From contig JADFKG010000005.1 of NCBI GenBank assembly GCA_022565075.1, positions 1 through 26,997 of the forward strand: a stretch of DNA of 26,997 nucleotides. The letters are read 5' to 3'. The first letter of the stretch is position 1. Each line of letters starts with the position of its first letter. The stretch is from Chloroflexota bacterium (GTDB lineage Bacteria > Chloroflexota > Dehalococcoidia > SM23-28-2 > RBG-16-64-32). Below are positions 22,699-26,997 of the stretch, one piece after another. The position numbers were made by a program, and so were the translations under genes. Under the pieces are notes generated by a model, which was not told where the DNA came from, searched no databases, and saw nothing but the letters and a program-made list of their open reading frames with translations.

Positions 22699-22710
22699 GA
22701 GTGAATGACA

Positions 22711-23682
22711 ATGCCTAACGGAGTACTGATATTCGGAGAAGCAACTGAAGACGGCAAGCTCGCCGCTATCACGGCCGAGCTGAGCGGCGCCGCCGCCGCC
22801 CTTGGCGGGCCTGTCACCTGCGCCTTGCTCGGCTCCGGCGTCGAAGGAATCGCCCAGGAGGCCGGCCAGTACGGCGCGGAGAAGGTGATCGTCGTCGACG
22901 ACCCGATCCTCAAGGACTACCAGGGCGACGCCTACCTGCCTGTCGCCGAGCGCATCGCCAGGGAGGTCGACCCCGCGGTCATCCTCCTTGGACAGACGAT
23001 GATCGGCCGCGATCTCGCGCCACTCCTCGCCCAGCGCCTCGGCACCGCCGTGGTGATGGACTGCATGGCTCTCTCAATGGAAGGCGACAAGCTCCTGGCC
23101 GAGCGACCCTGCTACGGTGGGGCCGCCCGCGCACGCTACACCATCAACGGCACCCCGCAGATCGCCACCGTGCGCGTCAAGGCCCTCGACGCCCCCGCCG
23201 CGTCTGGCTCGGCCGAAGTGGTGAAGCAGGACGCCGGCGTCTCCGCCGACCAGGTGCGCACCACTATCACGGCCCGCAACAAGCCAGAGTCCACGGGCAT
23301 CCGCCTGGAGGACGCGACGGTCGTCGTCAGCGGCGGCCGCGGCCTCGGCGGCCCGGAAGCGTTCCAGCAGCTGGAAGAGCTGGCAGACGTCCTCGGTGGC
23401 GCTGTCGGCGCCAGCAGGGCCGTCTGCGACCTGGGCTGGTACCCCGTGGCCACGCAGGTCGGCCTGACAGGCAAGATCGTGACGCCGGACCTCTACATCG
23501 CCATCGGCATCTCCGGCGCCAGCCAGCACATGGCTGGCATCTCCAGCGTCAAGAACATCGCCTCGGTCAATAAGGACGCCGACGCCAGCATCTTCAAGGC
23601 CTCCCGCTGGGCCGTCGTCCACGACTGGAAAGAGTTCGTGCCGGCGTTCCTCGAAGAGGTGAAGAAGGTCAAGGCCGGCTAG
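22711..23682 (+). CDS. etfA: Electron transfer flavoprotein, alpha subunit
   Basis: EtfA holds the FAD. I place the start at the ATG at 22711 (323 residues) because AGGAG (22697-22701) is nine bases upstream; the ATG at 22705 would leave only three. The N-terminal domain (1-190) is variable. The C-terminal FAD domain shows VVVSGGRGLGGPEAF, VGASRAVCDLGWYP, TQVGLTGK and the very conserved PDLYIAIGISGASQHMAGI. Most homologues have QVGQTGK, so one glutamine is Leu here. No ETF:quinone oxidoreductase is in the window. A good hairpin terminator follows, so etfBA is a two-gene unit. Confidence 0.94.
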   Translation: MPNGVLIFGEATEDGKLAAITAELSGAAAALGGPVTCALLGSGVEGIAQEAGQYGAEKVIVVDDPILKDYQGDAYLPVAERIAREVDPAVILLGQTMIGRDLAPLLAQRLGTAVVMDCMALSMEGDKLLAERPCYGGAARARYTINGTPQIATVRVKALDAPAASGSAEVVKQDAGVSADQVRTTITARNKPESTGIRLEDATVVVSGGRGLGGPEAFQQLEELADVLGGAVGASRAVCDLGWYPVATQVGLTGKIVTPDLYIAIGISGASQHMAGISSVKNIASVNKDADASIFKASRWAVVHDWKEFVPAFLEEVKKVKAG

Positions 23683-23689
23683 CATCCAG

Positions 23690-23715
23690 CACGATGCATG
23701 CCATCACGATGCATG
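23690..23715. repeat. Short direct repeat after etfA
   Basis: CACGATGCATG occurs twice, at 23690-23700 and 23705-23715, with a 4-bp spacer, just ahead of the etfA terminator. It may be a small local duplication. No function is evident. Confidence 0.5.
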
Positions 23716-23718
23716 AAC

Positions 23719-23744
23719 GAAGGGGCGGCCTGCGTCGCCCCTTC
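23719..23744 (+). terminator. Terminator of etfBA
   Basis: GAAGGGGCG (23719-23727) and CGCCCCTTC (23736-23744) form a perfect 9-bp stem with an 8-nt loop, followed by TTCG. It lies 36 bp after the etfA stop and is the best terminator-like structure in the window, though the U-run is short. Confidence 0.65.
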
Positions 23745-23793
23745 TTCGCGCTCGCGCCCCTGGCCGGGCCCCGTGTGGCATACTGTCCCTGCC

Positions 23794-24189
23794 ATGCCGC
23801 GCCGCTTCAGCCGCGAAGAGGCAGACGCCCTCCTTCCAGAGATCGCACCACGCCTGGTGCAGCTCCGCGATCTCAAGCGCAAGAACGACGAGACGCGCTC
23901 TGCCGTCAACGACCTGCAGGATACACTGAAGACGAACGGGCATGGCCTCGACGTCGATATGTCGCGTCTCTCCCGGGCCCTGCAGAGCACCGGCGCTGAG
24001 ATCAACGGGCTGATCGAGCGCATCACTAGCCTCGGCGTCGAGGTCAAGGACCTGGAGATGGGTCTCGTCGACTTTCGCGGCGAGCGCGACGGCCGCGAGG
24101 TCTACCTCTGCTGGAAGCTGGGCGAAGAGCGCGTCTCTTTCTGGCACGAACTGAACACCGGCTACGCCTCACGCCAACCACTGGACTAG
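23794..24189 (+). CDS. DUF2203 family protein
   Basis: The 131-residue protein begins MPRRFSREEADALLPEIAPRLVQLRDL, a pattern typical of DUF2203. A central helical region (about 25-85) leads to the highly conserved end LVDFRGERDGREVYLCWKLGEERVSFWHELNTGYASRQPL. The family is known only from sequence. I chose the ATG at 23794 because earlier codons in this frame belong to the terminator region. No Shine-Dalgarno is seen; TG-G-CATACT at 23776-23784 is an extended -10 very close to the ATG, so the transcript may have almost no leader. It ends two bases before the next gene. Confidence 0.88.
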   Translation: MPRRFSREEADALLPEIAPRLVQLRDLKRKNDETRSAVNDLQDTLKTNGHGLDVDMSRLSRALQSTGAEINGLIERITSLGVEVKDLEMGLVDFRGERDGREVYLCWKLGEERVSFWHELNTGYASRQPLD

Positions 24190-24191
24190 CG

Positions 24192-24644
24192 ATGACTGAA
24201 GAGCAAGCACAGAAGACCGAGACCGACGACCTCCTGCAACGACTGGATGGCGCGCGCCTTGCCCTCGTGGAGGCGCTTGAGGCCACCGCTCACGAGTCGT
24301 TCGCCACGGCTGATAGCGACGGCGAGTCGATCAAGCGCGTCATCGAGCGCACGGTGGACGACGTCAACTTCTACTTCGGCCGTCTCGCGTCGCGCGCTCT
24401 GAACTTGCCGCAGCCGCCCGACCTCGTCCGTGCCGACCTCGGCACGCTCCGAGAGGGCGTCATGGCGTTTCAGGTGGCGCATCGCAGCTTCGGCACGCTC
24501 CTCCACGACCTCCTGCCACCCGACCTCGAAAAGAAGGCCGCAGACCCGGAGCTCGGCAGCTACACGCTGCGCCAGGTCCTGGAGCTGGCAGCGGCGCAGT
24601 ACAACCAGCGCGCGCAGGAAGTCCGCCGCCTCGCCAGCGCCTGA
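24192..24644 (+). CDS. DinB-like helical protein lacking the metal histidines
   Basis: This 150-residue protein is almost all helical. It contains ESIKRVIERTVDDVNFYFGRLASRAL (about 45-70) and a last helix TLRQVLELAAAQYNQRAQEVRRL (about 125-147), which resemble helices 2 and 4 of the DinB/maleylpyruvate-isomerase bundle. The histidines expected in these helices are not present, so it would not bind the usual metal. It starts two bases after the DUF2203 stop and ends three bases before the phosphodiesterase gene, so the three are likely co-transcribed. The family call is tentative. Confidence 0.6.
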   Translation: MTEEQAQKTETDDLLQRLDGARLALVEALEATAHESFATADSDGESIKRVIERTVDDVNFYFGRLASRALNLPQPPDLVRADLGTLREGVMAFQVAHRSFGTLLHDLLPPDLEKKAADPELGSYTLRQVLELAAAQYNQRAQEVRRLASA

Positions 24645-24647
24645 ACG

Positions 24648-25370
24648 ATGGCGCCCCCTCAGCCAGTCCGCATCGCGCACGCCTACGGCAACAGCCGCAC
24701 CGCCCTCCGCCGTGCGCTCGCCGCCGACGTCGACATGATCGAGGCCGACGTCTGGTATCGTGGCGGCGACGTTTACGTCCACCACGCCCGCCGCCTCAGC
24801 CCCCTGCCCCTGCTCGCGGACAAGGAGATGCCGGGGCATCCCCTGCCGCGGCCGGCGTTTCCCGTTTGGCCCGGCTACCGGGTGTGGCCGCACATCAACC
24901 CCCTCAAGCTGGACGAACTGCTCCAGATCGTGGGCGGCGCCAAGCGACTCCTCCTCGACGTCAAAGGACGCTACAAGGGCGGCCGCAGCGCGGACTTCGC
25001 CGGGGCGATCGCGCGCCGCCTGCGCGAGCACCAGGCGTCATCGTGGACCGCTGTCTGCGGCCAGACGTACCCGGTCCTCAACGCCCTCCGCCGCACCGAC
25101 GACGAGATCGAAGTGCGCTACTCGCTGGAGAAGCCGCCTCAGTGGGAGAGCTTCGTCCGCAAGATGAAAAAGCACGAGCGGGTGCGCCAGGTGTGCATCT
25201 CCCAACACTTCCTCGATGACGAAAAGGCCCGCGTGCTGGAGCAGAACGGCGTCGACGTCTACGTCTGGACCATCGACGACCCGGAAGCCGCCCGCCGCTC
25301 GGTCGAACAGGGCGCCGACGGCATCATCAGCAACGACCTCGATCTCCTCGAAAGCCTGCCGCGACGGTAG
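24648..25370 (+). CDS. Divergent glycerophosphodiester phosphodiesterase-like protein
   Basis: This 240-residue TIM-barrel protein resembles GDPD enzymes, which cleave glycerophosphodiesters to an alcohol and glycerol 3-phosphate. H11 (IAHAYGN), E32 and D34 (MIEADVW) and H45 (VYVHHARR) match the H, E-x-D and H of the family. The strand VYVWTIDDPEAARRSVEQGADGIISNDLDLL (about 204-234) is classic. However, the usual HRG is HAYG and the usual HD is HH, so two active-site residues differ. No signal peptide is present. The ATG follows the previous stop by three bases with no clear ribosome site, implying coupled translation. Activity and substrate are uncertain. Confidence 0.85.
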   Translation: MAPPQPVRIAHAYGNSRTALRRALAADVDMIEADVWYRGGDVYVHHARRLSPLPLLADKEMPGHPLPRPAFPVWPGYRVWPHINPLKLDELLQIVGGAKRLLLDVKGRYKGGRSADFAGAIARRLREHQASSWTAVCGQTYPVLNALRRTDDEIEVRYSLEKPPQWESFVRKMKKHERVRQVCISQHFLDDEKARVLEQNGVDVYVWTIDDPEAARRSVEQGADGIISNDLDLLESLPRR

Positions 25371-25584
25371 AGGAACCGTAGGGACGCAGCGCCCCGGCAG
25401 CGAGACGAAATTACTTGGGCGAACGTCGATCTCGATAGTCCACGACGTACCGCAGGCGGGAGCGCTGCCCCCTACCCCGCCGACGCCTGCTGTCAGCGAA
25501 TGAGGAACGGACAATCGGATTTCCCGGGGCGTCGCCATCCGCTTATCCGTTCAAGGAATCCGTTGCCAGCCCCACGTCCCCCTG
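25371..25584. other. Convergent intergenic region with hairpin potential
   Basis: This 214-bp gap lies between the converging phosphodiesterase and ABC ATPase genes. CAGGCG (25453-25458) can pair with CGCCTG (25484-25489), or GGCGGG (25455-25460) with CCCGCC (25476-25481), a possible terminator for either strand. I see no gene, tRNA or promoter in it. Confidence 0.5.
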
Positions 25585-25619
25585 TCACCTGTCACCTCTC
25601 ACTGCCCCTGTCACCTGTC
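25579..25619. repeat. Direct repeat at the 3' end of the ABC ATPase gene
   Basis: CCCCTGTCACCTGTC occurs at 25579-25593 and 25605-25619, a period of 26 bp, with further CTGTCACC-like units between. It covers the last ten codons and stop of the ABC gene and encodes the non-conserved tail VTGAVRGDR. Confidence 0.6.
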
Positions 25620-26694
25620 TCCGGATCAGATGCACCGCCGTCGCCTTCAACGTGGCGACGGCCGCCGACCCCGGCGCCAACGATAGCTCCTCGAGCGATC
25701 GCTTCGTAATCAGCGCGACGAGAGGGAAGCCGGCGTCCAGCTCGACGCGCATCCAGGGGCCCGCTGGCGTGATCCGCGTTACCGTCGCCGGCAGCCGGTT
25801 GCGCGCGCTGGTCGGCCCACCGTCTCCAGGCGGACCGATCGTCACGTCCTCCGGCCGGACGCAGACGAGCACAGCGTCGCCCGCGGCAACGTCGCCGCCG
25901 GCCTCAATCACCCTCTCGCCGACCCTGACCGCCGCCAGGCCGTCCACAACGTCCTGCACGCGTCCGGGGACGATCGTCTCGGTCCCGACGAACGCAGCCA
26001 CCTCCTCGTCGGCCGGCGCCGCGAAGATCTCCTGCGGCGTACCTTCCTGTCGGATCCGGCCGTCCATCAGCACCGCCAACCGATCGCCCAGGCGCAGCGC
26101 CTCGTCCCGGTCGTGTGTAACGAAGACCGTCGCCGCGCCACCCTCACCGAGAACGCCCACGACATCGTCCATCAGCGCCTGTCGCGTCGGCTCGTCCAGC
26201 CCCGCGAACGGCTCGTCCAGAAGCAGCACCTCGGGTTCGAGCGCCAGCGCCCGCGCCAGGCTCGTCCGCTGCGCTTCGCCGCCGGAGAGAGTGCGCGCGG
26301 AGCGCCCCGCCAGCCCGGCGATCCCGAACCGCTCCATCCATCTTCGCGCCCGCTCTCGCCTTTCGTCTCGCGGCACGCCACGCAGCGAGAGGCCGGTCGT
26401 CACGTTCGCCTCCACCGTCGTGTCCAGCAGCAGCGGCTCCTGGAAGACGACCGCCATGCGTCGCCGGTACGCCAGGTAGGACCCGCTTATCGGCTGCCCG
26501 TCGAACAACACTTCGCCGCGCGCGGGCTTCTCGAGCAGGCCAAGCACGGCGATCAGCGTGCTCTTGCCCGCGCCGTTCGGCCCGACCACGGCCAGCACCT
26601 CGCCGCCGCGCACGTCCAGCCGCTCGACGTCGAGTATCGTGCGGCGGCCTTTCTCCACCTGCACGTTGCGCAGCCCGATGCGTGGTTCGCTCAC
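25585..26694 (-). CDS. ABC transporter ATP-binding protein, tungstate/molybdate type
   Basis: This 369-residue protein energises an importer. The ABC domain (1-235) has Walker A GPNGAGKS (38-45), signature LSGGEAQ (136-142), Walker B LLLDEP (157-162) and H-loop H194 (FVTHDRDEA). A C-terminal TOBE-type domain (about 240-358) includes VLVCVRPEDVTIG and RNRLPATVTRITPAGPWMRVELD, as in oxyanion importers (ModC, TupC). The permease upstream has features of TupB, so tungstate is the most likely substrate; molybdate or sulfate are alternatives. The ATG overlaps the permease stop by four bases (ATGA), which shows coupling. The binding protein would lie outside the window. Confidence 0.9.
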   Translation of the reverse strand: MSEPRIGLRNVQVEKGRRTILDVERLDVRGGEVLAVVGPNGAGKSTLIAVLGLLEKPARGEVLFDGQPISGSYLAYRRRMAVVFQEPLLLDTTVEANVTTGLSLRGVPRDERRERARRWMERFGIAGLAGRSARTLSGGEAQRTSLARALALEPEVLLLDEPFAGLDEPTRQALMDDVVGVLGEGGAATVFVTHDRDEALRLGDRLAVLMDGRIRQEGTPQEIFAAPADEEVAAFVGTETIVPGRVQDVVDGLAAVRVGERVIEAGGDVAAGDAVLVCVRPEDVTIGPPGDGGPTSARNRLPATVTRITPAGPWMRVELDAGFPLVALITKRSLEELSLAPGSAAVATLKATAVHLIRRQVTGAVRGDR

Positions 26695-26997
26695 GACGGC
26701 GACCCTCTCTGCTGCAGCACCGTCAGACCGCCGACGACCAGGAAGACGATCGCCAGCAAGATCAGCGAGAACGCGATCGCGGTCTCGAAGTCCCCTTGCT
26801 GCACTTCCAGCAGCAACGCCGACGTCAGCGTCTGAGTCGAACCTCGGATGTTGCCGCCGACCATGATCGTGGCGCCGACCTCTGAAATGGCGGCGCCGAA
26901 ACCCGCCATCACCGCAGCCAGCAGCGCCAACCGCGCCTCCCGGAAGAGGAGCAGGCCGGCCTGCCAGCGGGACGCGCCCAGCGCCAGGATCTGCAGC
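26691..26997 (-). CDS. ABC transporter permease, TupB-like (partial, 5' end outside the window)
   Basis: The last 101 codons are present, in the frame with first full codon at 26994-26996. The fragment begins LQILALGASRWQAGLLLFREAR, the EAA-type cytoplasmic loop that docks to the ATPase. The membrane segment AVMAGFGAAISEVGATIMVGGNIRG, characteristic of tungstate permeases, and a final helix AIAFSLILLAIVFLVVGGL follow. The protein is co-translated with the ATPase (4-bp overlap). Tungsten uptake would serve enzymes such as aldehyde:ferredoxin oxidoreductases or formate dehydrogenases, none of which is in this window. Confidence 0.85.
   Translation of the reverse strand, partial: LQILALGASRWQAGLLLFREARLALLAAVMAGFGAAISEVGATIMVGGNIRGSTQTLTSALLLEVQQGDFETAIAFSLILLAIVFLVVGGLTVLQQRGSPS

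Noticed and set aside
25371..25584. Possible small RNA or tRNA in the largest clean gap
   Set aside because: No cloverleaf, promoter or conserved RNA pattern could be seen, only alternative GC hairpins.

Overview
This is a GC-rich bacterial chromosome segment with almost no non-coding DNA. It contains no rRNA, tRNA, CRISPR array, insertion sequence or phage gene that I can see. The gene set (Rex repressor, F-type ATP synthase operon running into murA and mreB, bifunctional-nuclease family protein, DUF951, DUF2203, tungstate-type ABC transporter, and F420/FMN luciferase-like, thiolase and VOC catabolic genes) best fits an uncultured Chloroflexota such as a Dehalococcoidia or SAR202-like lineage. 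That assignment is inference from gene content and protein style; no marker gene proves it.

Layout. 1-4.25 kb: catabolic genes. The tail of a probable short-chain dehydrogenase is followed, on the minus strand, by a thiolase and a two-domain VOC protein. On the plus strand a luciferase-like oxidoreductase is translationally coupled to an alpha/beta hydrolase. 4.3-6.7 kb: a winged-helix AAA+ ATPase diverges from rex. 6.75-16.8 kb: one co-directional minus-strand block, read atpZ/I-atpB-atpE-atpF-atpH-dinB-like-atpA-atpG-atpD-atpC-murA-mreB, which joins the complete F1Fo ATP synthase to peptidoglycan precursor synthesis and the rod-shape actin homologue. 16.9-20.9 kb: a SAM methyltransferase, a bifunctional-nuclease family protein, an MFS exporter, a DUF951 zinc-ribbon-like protein and pyrF. 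21-23.7 kb: comB, then the electron-transfer flavoprotein pair etfB-etfA. 23.8-25.4 kb: a three-gene set of DUF2203, a DinB-like protein and a divergent glycerophosphodiester phosphodiesterase. 25.6-27 kb: tungstate/molybdate-type ABC ATPase and the end of its permease, cut by the window edge.

Main inference. Three 18-bp sites resembling the Rex operator (TTGTGA-N6-TCACAA) lie in promoter regions: between rex and the AAA+ gene, over the probable -10 of the ATP synthase operon, and at the probable start of transcription of etfBA. If real, a local NADH/NAD+ sensor would coordinate its own expression, electron-transfer flavoprotein and ATP synthesis. The rex and atp sites share 14 of 18 positions, including bases outside the published consensus. 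Several promoters share an extended -10 of the form TGCTA(T/G)A, and some genes appear to be leaderless.

Other points of note: MurA has Asp where the fosfomycin-target Cys normally lies; a DinB-fold gene sits inside the ATP synthase operon; AtpB carries an insert of about 80 residues; and the AtpA P-loop reads GDRFTGKT rather than the usual GDRQTGKT.
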